A stretch of 64,000 nucleotides of DNA from Actinomycetes bacterium (GTDB taxonomy: Bacteria; Actinomycetota; Acidimicrobiia; Acidimicrobiales; Microtrichaceae), in NCBI GenBank assembly GCA_023389745.1, contig JAEWED010000009.1:17342-81341 (forward strand), given 5' to 3'. Both the position numbers and the translations under genes were made by a program. The first letter of the stretch is position 1. The number at the start of each line of letters is the position of its first letter. Below the pieces are notes generated by a model. The model searched no databases, was not told where the DNA came from, and saw nothing but the letters and a program-made list of their open reading frames with translations. This document shows, one piece after another, positions 51,047 through 59,588 of the stretch.

Positions 51047-51082
51047 CGTTGGCGCAAGGCTACTGCCCGTGGCGGGCGGCAG

Positions 51083-52168
51083 TCAGGTCTCCCCGGGGGT
51101 GACGGCGTCGGTCCGGCGGGAGCGCCGCACCGCGAAGCTGGGTGCGCCGGCGAGGCTCGCCGCGATGAACACGAAGTACACGAGCAGTCCCAGGGCGATC
51201 GCGTTGGCGTCGGGCACGCCGAGCGCCCCGAAGAACAGGACGAACGCGGCCTCGCGGACACCCAGGCCGCCCATGGCGATCGGCACGTTCTGTGCGATCG
51301 CGGTGGGCGGGAAGAACGCCATGGCGGCCAGCAGCGTGACCTGGGGGATCTCGAGGGCTCGGGCGGCGGCGTACACCGAGATGCACTGCATGACCTGGAA
51401 GCCCAGGCCCGCGACCAGGACGAGGGCGACGCGGCCGGGCCGGTGGCGGAAGGCGATGATCCCGATGTGCACCGCGGCGAGGTAGCGGCGCCAGCCTCCG
51501 CGACCCAGCATGCGGCCCGCGCCCCGCTCGTGGCCGGCGGCCCACAGGATCGCGACCAGCGCGACGACGGTCACGGCGTTGATCGCCACCGCGATCGCGG
51601 TGGCCGAGCCCAGCTCGAGCAGGTCGGGCTGGGCCAGCATCGCGAGGGTCGACAGCAGTGGGAGCACCAGCCAGCCCGTCAACCGCTCGAGCGCGGTCGC
51701 GGCGAACGCATCGGCGTAGTCGCCGCTGTCGGCGCCCTGTCGCATGACCCGCACGACGTCGCCGCCGAACGACGTCGGCAGCGCGTTCGAGACGAACTCA
51801 CCGGCGAGCAGGTGCGACAGCATCCGACGGAACGGCAGGTGGATGCCCAGCGTGTCCGAGACCGCCGACCAGCGCGCCGTCTGCAGGACGTACGCGATCA
51901 CGTGCACGGCGACGGCGACGACGACCCAGGCGACGGTGGCCGAGGTGATCTCCGGCAGGACCTCGTCGACGGAGACGTCGGGCAGCCGCCAGAAGAGCAC
52001 GCCCAGGAAGGCGAAGCTGATGACGAGGCGCACCAGGATGCTGCGCCAGTTGTTCTTCGGGAGGTGGTGGGGGAGCGACTCGGCGTCGACCTCCCGGACC
52101 GCCTCGGCCCACTCCTCGGCGTCGTCGGGTGGCGCGCCCCGATCGTTCGCCATGTGGTCGCCGGTCAT
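51083..52168 (-). CDS. lysylphosphatidylglycerol synthase TM-region/UPF0104 flippase-like protein
   Basis: A 361-residue membrane protein with eight or nine hydrophobic helices (WRSILVRLVISFAFLGVLFW, TVAWVVVAVAVHVIAYVL, MPIAMGGLGVREAAFVLFFGALG and others). The family signature LLAGEFVSNALPTSFGGDVVRVMR and the C-terminal PIAMGGLGVREA are of the AglD/MprF-TM type. Members move or modify lipids without the lysyltransferase domain, which is absent here. An ATG at 52153 is an alternative start. It probably shares a transcript with dxs. Confidence 0.85.
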   Translation of the reverse strand: MTGDHMANDRGAPPDDAEEWAEAVREVDAESLPHHLPKNNWRSILVRLVISFAFLGVLFWRLPDVSVDEVLPEITSATVAWVVVAVAVHVIAYVLQTARWSAVSDTLGIHLPFRRMLSHLLAGEFVSNALPTSFGGDVVRVMRQGADSGDYADAFAATALERLTGWLVLPLLSTLAMLAQPDLLELGSATAIAVAINAVTVVALVAILWAAGHERGAGRMLGRGGWRRYLAAVHIGIIAFRHRPGRVALVLVAGLGFQVMQCISVYAAARALEIPQVTLLAAMAFFPPTAIAQNVPIAMGGLGVREAAFVLFFGALGVPDANAIALGLLVYFVFIAASLAGAPSFAVRRSRRTDAVTPGET

Positions 52169-52274
52169 CGTGGGGCCAGCCTACCGGCCGACCCCCGTCC
52201 GGCTGCAGGCCGAGACGCCGCGTGCGGACCGGTGCGGGTCAGGTTCCTCGGTCGCCGGATCCGCGGGGTGTGAG

Positions 52275-53003
52275 CTACCCGTCGCCCGGCCCCGCAGGCC
52301 CGCCGGTCATCACCGCCCGGATCTCGGGTTCGAGGCATCGGGCCAGCGCGTCGTACCCGTCGCCGTTCATGTGGATGCCGTCGACGTTGCCCCAGATGTC
52401 GAGGTAGGTGAAGAACGCCGAGCGCAACGAGTCGGGCTGCGACGGGTCCTCGAGCACTGCGGTGCAGTCCACCGTGGTGCCCCACACCTCGTCGCTCGTG
52501 AGGAGCCACTCGTTGTACGCGACCCGGTTGTCCTGCACGAACCAGTAGGCGCTCGGGAAGGCCATCGGGTGGACCGCGACCCAGATCGTCGGAACTCCCC
52601 GGGCCTCGAGCCAGTCGCTGAGGGCTCGCACCTCGGCCTGCAGCTCCTCGACCGCGATCGCGTGCGTCAGATCGTTGATCCCGCCCTCGATGACGACGAC
52701 ACCCGGGACGCCGCACTGGTCGATCCATTGGCGCACGCGGGACGGGATCGTCGACGCGACGTCGTCGAAGACCCAACCCGCACCTCCCTGCGCGGCGTTG
52801 AAGACGGAGTACTCGGGGAGATGAAGCCGGGCCGCGGTGTGCACGCCGACCGAGTCGCCGTTGAACTGCACCATCCGGTCGTCGTACGGGCAGTACTCAG
52901 GGGTGACCCCGTAGCTCGGCGCCGAGGATCGTGGCGGCTGCGGGCCGCACGCCACAGCGCACGCGACCACGACGGCGGCCAGGACGGCCATCCGGATCTT
53001 CAT
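52275..53003 (-). CDS. SGNH/GDSL hydrolase lipoprotein
   Basis: A 242-residue secreted esterase. The start MKIRMAVLAAVVVACAVAC has a lipobox and AGGAAA just upstream. SGNH blocks: FNGDSVGVH (block I Ser), GGAGW near 70, GGINDLTHA (block III Asn) and DGIHMNGDGYDALA (Asp and His of block V). Acts on cell-surface or extracellular esters or acetyl groups. No neighbouring polysaccharide genes define the substrate. It lies 235 bp downstream of the thioesterase gene on the same strand. Confidence 0.85.
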   Translation of the reverse strand: MKIRMAVLAAVVVACAVACGPQPPRSSAPSYGVTPEYCPYDDRMVQFNGDSVGVHTAARLHLPEYSVFNAAQGGAGWVFDDVASTIPSRVRQWIDQCGVPGVVVIEGGINDLTHAIAVEELQAEVRALSDWLEARGVPTIWVAVHPMAFPSAYWFVQDNRVAYNEWLLTSDEVWGTTVDCTAVLEDPSQPDSLRSAFFTYLDIWGNVDGIHMNGDGYDALARCLEPEIRAVMTGGPAGPGDG

Positions 53004-53138
53004 TCGGTTTCCTCTCCCTCTTCGAACGGACCCCCGGTTCGGGAATCCGGCAGTGCTCGCACCCGTCACCGGACGGATGCACGACTCGTACCCGCCCCCT
53101 CCGACGGGTGACGGCTCGCCCCCCGAGCCGCCCGGTCA

Positions 53139-53163
53139 CACTGCAGCGGAACCATACGCAGTG
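53139..53163. promoter_or_regulatory. inverted repeat CACTGC-N13-GCAGTG upstream of the SGNH gene
   Basis: Six-base perfect arms, with TATGGT between them on the minus strand as a possible -10 box (and TTGCAC ahead of it). It lies 136 bp before the start codon in a 235-bp gap (53004-53238) that shows no gene. Confidence 0.4.
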
Positions 53164-53238
53164 CAATGACACTTGGTCAACCACCTGCGACCGGGGTCGG
53201 TCGCCGGTGTCACCGCACCGGGCGCGGGAGCCCGGGGC

Positions 53239-53616
53239 TCAGCGGGTCTTGTCGAGGAAGCGTTCGACGTCGACGAGGACCCGGGTGACCTTGCCGGCCG
53301 CGACCAGGCCGCGTTCGTCGCGCGCGGACACGTGGAAGATCAGCCGTCGTCCCTCGATCTTCTCGAGGTTCGCCTCGGCGGTCACCACCCGGCCGACGGG
53401 GGTGGGGGAGATGTGCTCGACCTGCACGCGCACCCCGACGGTCGAGTGCCCCTCGTCGAGATGGCCCTGCACCGCGGCGACCGTGGCCTCTTCGACCAGG
53501 GCCACGACGCGGGGCGTCGCGAGCACCGGGACCTCGCCGGAACGGAAGGCGATCGCGGTGTCGGCCTCCGAGACGGTGATCTGGGCGCTGGCGGACAATC
53601 CGGGTCGTACGGGCAC
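53239..53616 (-). CDS. hotdog-fold thioesterase, FlK-like
   Basis: A 125-residue thioesterase of the fluoroacetyl-CoA thioesterase-like group. Segments are TPRVVALVEEATVAAVQGHL with the conserved Glu, STVGVRVQVEHISPTPVG and LIFHVSARDERGLVAAG. The longer frame begins at an ATG 13 codons earlier, but TACTGT lies 7 bp before the chosen GTG, so a leaderless start is likely. It is divergent from tldD, with about 136 bp between them. The natural substrate is unknown; fluoroacetate is not implied. Confidence 0.8.
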   Translation of the reverse strand: MPVRPGLSASAQITVSEADTAIAFRSGEVPVLATPRVVALVEEATVAAVQGHLDEGHSTVGVRVQVEHISPTPVGRVVTAEANLEKIEGRRLIFHVSARDERGLVAAGKVTRVLVDVERFLDKTR

Positions 53617-53623
53617 GGGCGAT

Positions 53624-53629
53624 ACAGTA
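53624..53629 (-). promoter_or_regulatory. -10 box TACTGT of a probable leaderless promoter
   Basis: On the minus strand it ends 7 bp before the GTG at 53616. Confidence 0.5.
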
Positions 53630-53748
53630 AGCCTCTGCGTCCGCCGCTGGCACATCGTTCAGGGCGCCACGATCTCGGCGGGAGTGCGGTCGGGACCCGG
53701 CGTGTTGGCGAGGGTGTTCGCGACGACGCCGACCCCCCGGGAGGAGCC

Positions 53749-53783
53749 CGCCTTGCTCGAAGAGTCGCCCTTGCTCGAAGAGT
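53749..53783. repeat. 18-bp duplication of the tldD start region
   Basis: CTTGCTCGAAGAGTC occurs at 53752 and 53770, in frame, so LLEES is encoded twice at the N-terminus. Both copies contain the TTG codon. Confidence 0.75.
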
Positions 53784-55165
53784 CCACGGTCCAACGAGTG
53801 TTGAGCGCCGGTCTGGCGCGCGGCGCCGACTTCGCCGAGGTGTTCGTCGAGGAGAAGCGGTCGTCGTCGGCCCTGCTCGACGACGGGCGCGTCGAGGAGC
53901 TCACCTCGGGTCGTGACCGTGGCGCCGGCATCCGGGTCGTGGTCGGCGAGTCCACCGGCTTCGCCCACACCTCCGACCTGTCCGAGGCGGGACTGATCGC
54001 TGCGGCAGAGACCGCGGCGGCTGCCGCGCGGGGCAACGGGTCGGGATCGACGGTGGTCGCGCTCGAGCCGACCTCGGCGCCACGACCGAACGAGGTGCTG
54101 ATCCCGCCGAGCGAGGTGGCCAAGGCGACCAAGGTCGAGCTGCTCGTCCGTGCCGACGACGTCGCCCGACAGGCCGGCTCCGCCATCACGCAGGTCTCGG
54201 CGCGCTACGCCGACTCCCAGCGCCGGATCCTCGTCGCGAACAGCGACGGCGTGTTCGCCGGCGACGACCAGGTCCGCACTCTGTTCTCGATCTCGTGCGT
54301 GGCCTCGGGCGACACCGGCATGCAGACCGGCCGCGAGTCGGTCGGTCGGACCGTCGGCTTCGAGCTCTTCGATGCCTACGACGTCGACGAGCTGGCGCGC
54401 ACCGCCGCAGGTCGGGCGCTGACCAAGCTGGCCGCTCGACCGGCACCCTCGGGCGAGCTGACGGTCGTGATCGGCCCCGGCGGTGGTGGGGTGATGTTCC
54501 ACGAGGCCTGCGGGCACGGACTCGAGGCCGACCTGGCGGCCAAGGGAGCGTCCGTGTTCGCCGGTCGCATCGGCGAGCAGGTCGCGTCGCCGCTCGTGAC
54601 GCTGGTCGACGACGGCACGATGGGCGGCGAGTGGGGCTGCTTCGCGATCGACGACGAGGGCCGACCGGCCCAGCGCAACGTCCTGATCCAGGACGGCGTC
54701 CTGGTCGACTTCATGTGGGACGGCCTGCGGGCCCGGGCCGAGGGCCGGGCGTCGTCGGGCAACGGCCGCCGTCAGAGCTACCAGCACCTGCCCATGGTGC
54801 GGATGACCAACACCTACCTGCTCGGCGGCACATCGACGCCCGACGACATCGTCGCCGACACCCCGTCGGGGGTGTACATCTCCCACCTCGGCGGTGGGCA
54901 GGTGAACACCGCGACCGGCGACTTCGTGTTCGGCATGACCGAGGCCTACCTGATCGAGGACGGCCGAATCACCGAGCCGCTGCGTGAGGGCAACCTCATC
55001 GGGAACGGCCCCGCGGTGCTCTCCGCGATCGACGCCGTCGGCGACGACTTCGCGATGGGCGCTCCCGGCACGTGCGGCAAGGACGGCCAGGGCGTGCCGG
55101 TGGGCGACGGTGTGCCGACCCTGCGGGTCGCGTCCGGACTGACGATCGGCGGCACGGCGGCCTGA
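53753..55165 (+). CDS. tldD: TldD family metallopeptidase
   Basis: A 470-residue protease subunit; TldD with TldE/PmbA degrades or matures small peptides (microcin B17, CcdA in E. coli). The zinc motif HEACGHGLEADLAAK (HExxxH) is present, with C-terminal GGGQVNTATGDFVFGMTEAYLIEDG and the final IGGTA. The frame is open upstream; I chose TTG 53753 because GGGAGGAG lies 7 bp ahead and the result (MLEESPLLEESTVQRVL) gives family length. The TTG and its first codons are duplicated 18 bp on, so TTG 53771 is an alternative. Two PmbA-like partners lie 4.4 kb downstream. Confidence 0.9.
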   Translation: MLEESPLLEESTVQRVLSAGLARGADFAEVFVEEKRSSSALLDDGRVEELTSGRDRGAGIRVVVGESTGFAHTSDLSEAGLIAAAETAAAAARGNGSGSTVVALEPTSAPRPNEVLIPPSEVAKATKVELLVRADDVARQAGSAITQVSARYADSQRRILVANSDGVFAGDDQVRTLFSISCVASGDTGMQTGRESVGRTVGFELFDAYDVDELARTAAGRALTKLAARPAPSGELTVVIGPGGGGVMFHEACGHGLEADLAAKGASVFAGRIGEQVASPLVTLVDDGTMGGEWGCFAIDDEGRPAQRNVLIQDGVLVDFMWDGLRARAEGRASSGNGRRQSYQHLPMVRMTNTYLLGGTSTPDDIVADTPSGVYISHLGGGQVNTATGDFVFGMTEAYLIEDGRITEPLREGNLIGNGPAVLSAIDAVGDDFAMGAPGTCGKDGQGVPVGDGVPTLRVASGLTIGGTAA

Positions 55166-55192
55166 GCCAGGGAGAGCACGGCGGCCTGAGCC
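55152..55192. repeat. 24-bp-period duplication across the tldD stop codon
   Basis: GCACGGCGGCCTGAGCC at 55152 and 55176. The first holds the tldD stop TGA (55163-55165). The pair fills the gap to the convergent DUF1206 gene. Confidence 0.85.
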
Positions 55193-55196
55193 GGGC

Positions 55197-56024
55197 TCAG
55201 GCGGCGCGGCGGAACTTGGCTTCGGCCAGGCAGAAGGCCGCGAACCCGAACAACCCGAGTGCGACGGCGCCCAGCAGGATCGGGCCTGCGGTCGAGGCCG
55301 CCAGCTCCTGCAGCGCCGCGGAGAGTCCGCCGGCCTCGTTCGGGTCGTAGGTGACGGCGGCGCGGACCGTCAGGTAGCCGACGACGGCCCACACGATCGA
55401 GCGCGCCCCGTACCCGATCCGTCCGAATCGCTCGACCCACGTCGCAGAGGTGTCGAGCCGCTTCTCGAACGAGGCGTCGATGGCGTGGTGCTTGAACATG
55501 TAGAGCGCGTAGCCGATGACGGCCAGGCCTGCGGCGCCGACGATCCACTGGCCCATCGGCCAGTCGAGCACCATCGCGGTCGCCTTCTTCTCGGACTCGC
55601 CGTCGCCGCCCGACGATGTGCCGGGCGACCCGCTCCACGTCGAGATGGTCACCGACGCCGCGGCGATCGCGAGTGCCAGGTAGACGCCGCCCTTGGCCAG
55701 GAAGCGGACACGGTCGCTCGCTTCGTCACCTTCGACCGGGTCGCCGACCGCCGCGTCCAGGAACCGCCACGCGGCGAGGGCGAAGAGCGACGCGGTCAGC
55801 GCGACGAGCAGCACCTTGCCGAAGGGCTGCTGAGCGATCCACGCGAATGCCCCCTGGGACGAGGCCTGCTCGTCGGGGGACCCGAGCGCCAGCTGCAGGG
55901 CGAGCAGGGCGATGACCGCATAGAGCACCCCTCGGCCGGCCAGGCCCACCCGCCCCAGCGTGTCCTTCCACCCTGCGCCGTCGGACCGGACCTTCTGCTG
56001 CACTTCGCCCAAGGTGTCGGACAT
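55197..56024 (-). CDS. DUF1206 family membrane protein
   Basis: A 275-residue protein with six hydrophobic helices arranged as three repeated pairs (GVLYAVIALLALQLALG, FGKVLLVALTASLFALAAW; GVYLALAIAAASVTI, WIVGAAGLAVIGYALYMF; SIVWAVVGYLTVRAAV, GPILLGAVALGLFGFAAFCLAEA). Each pair is preceded by an RxGxxxRG-like element (GRVGLAGRGVLYA, GRIGYGARSIVWA). This is the DUF1206 pattern; function unknown. Start MSDTLGEVQQKV. It converges with tldD. Confidence 0.85.
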   Translation of the reverse strand: MSDTLGEVQQKVRSDGAGWKDTLGRVGLAGRGVLYAVIALLALQLALGSPDEQASSQGAFAWIAQQPFGKVLLVALTASLFALAAWRFLDAAVGDPVEGDEASDRVRFLAKGGVYLALAIAAASVTISTWSGSPGTSSGGDGESEKKATAMVLDWPMGQWIVGAAGLAVIGYALYMFKHHAIDASFEKRLDTSATWVERFGRIGYGARSIVWAVVGYLTVRAAVTYDPNEAGGLSAALQELAASTAGPILLGAVALGLFGFAAFCLAEAKFRRAA

Positions 56025-56098
56025 GGTGCCCTCCCCGTTCGCAGACCTGCGGTCGAGGTACCTGGCGACGGGCGGTCCTCAAACCGCCGAGTGCATGC

Positions 56099-57637
56099 TC
56101 AGTCGGCGCCGAGTCGTTCGTCGATCCAGTTCAGCCGTGTGCTGAGCCAGTTGCTGACGAACGCCGGGGTGTCGGTCGAGCCCAGCTGGTAGTTCCACCG
56201 GTGGGCGTCGTTCGCGACCGCCGACTGCAGATCTGCGCCGAGTGCGGCGATCTGTGCGGGCAGCGGGGCGAACGCCGGCTGCAGCTCGTCCCATCGGGCG
56301 TCGAGCTGGTCCTGCAGCCACGGATCCGACAGCAGGCGCTGGGTCCACAGCGACGAGTTCTGGTGGTACCAACCGGTCGGAGCCAGCGACCGGTACGACA
56401 GGGTCGAGCCCATGGAGAGGTCGAAGTCCCAGATCGGCCCGTAGCGGAGTCGGTCGTCGCCTCGGGACTTCGAGAAGAAGGTGCTGTAGCGGAAGCCGTC
56501 CTGGTTGTTCGTGACCTCTTGCACCAGGTAGTGGTCGATGAAGGCGTCGACGTCGAGGTACGGACGGTAGCCGTCGACGGGGTCGGTGTAGTTCACCGAG
56601 TACAGGCGGTTCTCGAACTCCTGGACGTGGTTCGTGATGTACTCACGCTGCTGCGGCGTCATCGGATCCGGCTCCTTGACCACGATCGGGTAGTTGTCGA
56701 TCGCGGTGCGGAAGCCGGGCTCGTTGTTCTCCTCGAGGCGCTGGTCGACCTCCATGAGGTAGCCGCCGGTCACGGCATGGCCCGAGTTGTCACCGGAGCC
56801 GAGCTCGTCGATGGCGACCCGGTCGGCGCCCGGGCGAATGTGCTCGGACAGCTGGTAGACGCCGTCGTAGCGGCCGTTCAGGATGACCTCGACGTGTCGG
56901 TAGCTCGGCGTCCACGCCAGGTCGGTCGCCTGGGCGATCTGGCTCGCTGCGAAGCTGCGCAGCTGCGAGCGGTCCATCGCGTTCGCCAGCAGGACCCAGT
57001 TGCGGTCCGAGGCGATGCCCATGAGGGGCGACTTGGTGTCCAGACGGAGGCGGTAGGGCTTCTTGTTCGCGAGCCACGTCGAGTTGCCGCGGCCCCGGAT
57101 GCCGAGCGTGCCGCTGTACGCGGCGAAGTCCGACCCGTTCGGGTCGAGCGTCATCGTGGCCGGGACGTAGTTCTCCTTGTCGAGGATGGGTGCCGCGTCC
57201 TGGGTGTCGATGCGGACGACCGGCAGCACCAGGTCGTAGAAGGTCACGTTGACCGGAGCCGCCCACTGGGTGGTCGGGCCACCGTCGACGGCTGCGCCGA
57301 TGCGGAAGCCGTACGTGGTGCCGGGCACCACGTCGGTGAACGACGTCGAGGTGCCGTTGGTCCGCTCGACGGTGGTCCAGGGAGAGCCCGGCGACGCCAC
57401 CTGGATCTCGTAGCCGTCCTGCACGCCGTGCTCGGTGAGCTCCCAGGACAGGTCGATCGACGCGTCGGCGAGGTAGGGCTGCAGCGCCGGCAGGCCGTGG
57501 TCCTGCGCCGGGGCTCCGGGCTGCGGGCCGCATGCCCCGGCGATCACCGCCAGGGCGGCCACGGCGCCTGCCGCGAACCACCGCCGTCCGAGTCCGAATG
57601 CGCGACGGTTCCCCGTGGGGATCGTGGTTGTGGACAC
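56099..57637 (-). CDS. CotH-kinase family lipoprotein with N-terminal FN3-like domain
   Basis: A 512-residue exported protein. The lipobox is AVIAGAC near residue 36. A fibronectin-III-like domain follows (ISLSWELTEHG-type strand DLSWELTEHGVQDGYEIQVAS, VPGTTYGFRIGAAVDGG). The CotH kinase fold has GTLGIRGRGNSTW, KKPYRLRLD, RHVEVILNGRYDGVYQL, VTGGYLMEVDQRLEENNEPG and the active-site Asp segment GPIWDFDLSMG. Spore-coat CotH phosphorylates serines of surface proteins. The protein target here is unknown. The GTG start has AGGAGG 5 bp upstream. Paralogue of the next gene upstream. Confidence 0.87.
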   Translation of the reverse strand: MSTTTIPTGNRRAFGLGRRWFAAGAVAALAVIAGACGPQPGAPAQDHGLPALQPYLADASIDLSWELTEHGVQDGYEIQVASPGSPWTTVERTNGTSTSFTDVVPGTTYGFRIGAAVDGGPTTQWAAPVNVTFYDLVLPVVRIDTQDAAPILDKENYVPATMTLDPNGSDFAAYSGTLGIRGRGNSTWLANKKPYRLRLDTKSPLMGIASDRNWVLLANAMDRSQLRSFAASQIAQATDLAWTPSYRHVEVILNGRYDGVYQLSEHIRPGADRVAIDELGSGDNSGHAVTGGYLMEVDQRLEENNEPGFRTAIDNYPIVVKEPDPMTPQQREYITNHVQEFENRLYSVNYTDPVDGYRPYLDVDAFIDHYLVQEVTNNQDGFRYSTFFSKSRGDDRLRYGPIWDFDLSMGSTLSYRSLAPTGWYHQNSSLWTQRLLSDPWLQDQLDARWDELQPAFAPLPAQIAALGADLQSAVANDAHRWNYQLGSTDTPAFVSNWLSTRLNWIDERLGAD

Positions 57638-57855
57638 CCTGCCTCCTGGTCGCCCCTCCAGAGCAGCTCCCGCGCTGCCCAGGCCAGTCGGCGAACACGG
57701 TAGCCACCCGGATGGGTGTCCTCAAGGGGTGGAAGTGCCCGGTCGCGGTGCTCGGTGGCTCCGGGGCTCGCCCGCCGACGTCACCCCGGAACCACCCGTC
57801 CTCTGTCGCTCGGGCCGCGCAGCCGGGGCCCGCGTCGGCTCCGCTGCCCGTCGCG

Positions 57856-59421
57856 TCAGTCCAGTTCGCCGCCGATCCAGCCGAGCCTGGTCCGCAGCCA
57901 GTCGGCGACGTACTGCGGGCTGTCGTGGTGCTCGAGCTGGTAGCCCCAGCGTGCCTCGTCGTTGTCGATCGCCGGCTGCAGCGAGTCGCCGAGTGCCTCG
58001 ATCTGGTCGGGGAGACCGGCGATCTGGGGTGCGAGCGCCGCCCATCGCTGCTCGACCGTCGTGACGAACGTCGGGTCGGTGAAGATGCGGGCGATCCAGG
58101 GGCCCGACGTGCGTTGCGCCCAACCGGTCGGGTCGAGCGTGCGCGGCGCCCCGACGACACCCATGGACAGGTCGAAGTCCCACATCGGACCGAACACGAA
58201 CTGGTCCTCGCCCCGCTGCTTCGAGAAGAACGTGCTCGAGAAGAAGGTGTCCTGGTTCCTGGCGATCTCATGGACCAGGTAGTGGTCCGCGAAGGCGTTC
58301 TCGTCCAGATAGCGGCGGTAGCCGAGGGTCGGGTCCGCATAGGACGGGCTGAAGAGCGCGTTCTCGAACGCCGCGACGTGCCCGGTGATGTACGCGCGCT
58401 GCTCCGGGGTCATCGGGTCGGGCTCCTTGACGACGACCGGGACGTGGCGCTGGGTCCGGAATCCCGGCTCGTGGTTCTCCTCGAGCCGCTCGTCGACCTC
58501 CAGCAGGTAGCCGCCGGTGAGCTCGACGCCGCTGTTGTCCTCGGGGCCCATCTCCTCGATGTCGATCCGGTCGGAGCCGGTTCGGATGTGCTCGGTCAGC
58601 TGGTAGACGCCCTCGTAGCGCCCGTTGAGGATCACCTCGACGTGCCGGTACGACGGTGTGAAGTCGAGGTCGGTGGCGCGGGAGATCTCGCTCGCCGCGT
58701 AGGTGCGCAGCTGCGACTTGTCGTTGTAGTTCGCGAGCAGCGCCCAGTGGCGGTTCGAGGCGATGCCCATCAACGCGGACTTGGTGTCGAGCCTGAGGCG
58801 GTACGGCTTCTTCGGTGCGAGCCAGGTCGTGTTGCCGCGCCCGCGGATGTCGAGCGTGCCGGTGTACGGGGCGAAGCCCGAGCCGTTCGGGTCGAGCGTC
58901 ATCGTCGCCCGGACGTAGTTCTCCCGGTCGAGGATCGGCGCCCGGCCGGTGGTGTCGATCCGGAGCACGGGGAGCTTCGGCTCGACGTACACGACGTTCA
59001 CCTGCGGGCTCCACGTCGTCGCCGGTGCACCGGGTGCGGCGCCGTCGCGGACCCGGAACGAGTAGCTGGTGAGCGGTGTCACGTCGGTGAAGCTGACCCA
59101 CGGCTCGGTCGTGTGGGCGAACGTGGTCCACGGTGACGTCGCCGAGGCGAACTGCACCTCATAGCCGAAGCTCGTGCCGTCGAGGGTCGTGGTCCACTCG
59201 AGATCGATCGAACCGGACCGCAAGGTGGTGGTCAGGCCAGCGGAGTTCGGCGCGTTCGGATTCTCGGGTGGCACACACGCCGCGGCGAGTGCGACCACGG
59301 CGAGCGCGAGGAGCCAGATGGAGCGGCGCGTCGGTCGACGCGCTCCGGCGGTACCCCCTCCGAGCGCGCGGAGCGGATGGAGGTGCGGACGCACCTCGGA
59401 CACAGCAGTGGCGGAACCCAT
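57856..59421 (-). CDS. CotH-kinase family lipoprotein with N-terminal FN3-like domain
   Basis: A 521-residue paralogue of the preceding kinase with the same plan. The lipobox is VALAAAC near residue 48. The FN3-like domain has SIDLEWTTTLDGTSFGYEVQF and TSYSFRVRDG. CotH segments are GTLDIRGRGNTTW, KKPYRLRLD, RHVEVILNGRYEGVYQL, LEVDERLEENHEPG and GPMWDFDLSMG. The two share extensive identity across the kinase domain and are a tandem duplication on the minus strand, 218 bp apart (57638-57855 shows only promoter-type sequence). GGGAGAGA precedes the ATG. Confidence 0.87.
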   Translation of the reverse strand: MGSATAVSEVRPHLHPLRALGGGTAGARRPTRRSIWLLALAVVALAAACVPPENPNAPNSAGLTTTLRSGSIDLEWTTTLDGTSFGYEVQFASATSPWTTFAHTTEPWVSFTDVTPLTSYSFRVRDGAAPGAPATTWSPQVNVVYVEPKLPVLRIDTTGRAPILDRENYVRATMTLDPNGSGFAPYTGTLDIRGRGNTTWLAPKKPYRLRLDTKSALMGIASNRHWALLANYNDKSQLRTYAASEISRATDLDFTPSYRHVEVILNGRYEGVYQLTEHIRTGSDRIDIEEMGPEDNSGVELTGGYLLEVDERLEENHEPGFRTQRHVPVVVKEPDPMTPEQRAYITGHVAAFENALFSPSYADPTLGYRRYLDENAFADHYLVHEIARNQDTFFSSTFFSKQRGEDQFVFGPMWDFDLSMGVVGAPRTLDPTGWAQRTSGPWIARIFTDPTFVTTVEQRWAALAPQIAGLPDQIEALGDSLQPAIDNDEARWGYQLEHHDSPQYVADWLRTRLGWIGGELD

Positions 59422-59483
59422 TGGGTCTCTCCCTCAATTCACCCAGCGCCCCACTGTTCTTGTCGGCGCACGATAAACGAGGT

Positions 59484-59501
59484 CCCTTGCTGATGCAAGG
59501 G
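59484..59501. other. hairpin in the intergenic region between CotH and PmbA genes
   Basis: CCCTTGC-TGAT-GCAAGGG forms a perfect 7-bp stem in the 167-bp gap between divergent genes (59422-59588). On the minus strand it lies in the likely 5' leader of the CotH gene. Its role is unclear. Confidence 0.45.
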
Positions 59502-59588
59502 GGAGGATTGCCGCGGTACAGGGGGAGGCGTGCCCCCGGTGGTGTGGGAGGCTGACCACGTGCGACGACTTCGAACGCTGGAGCCGAC

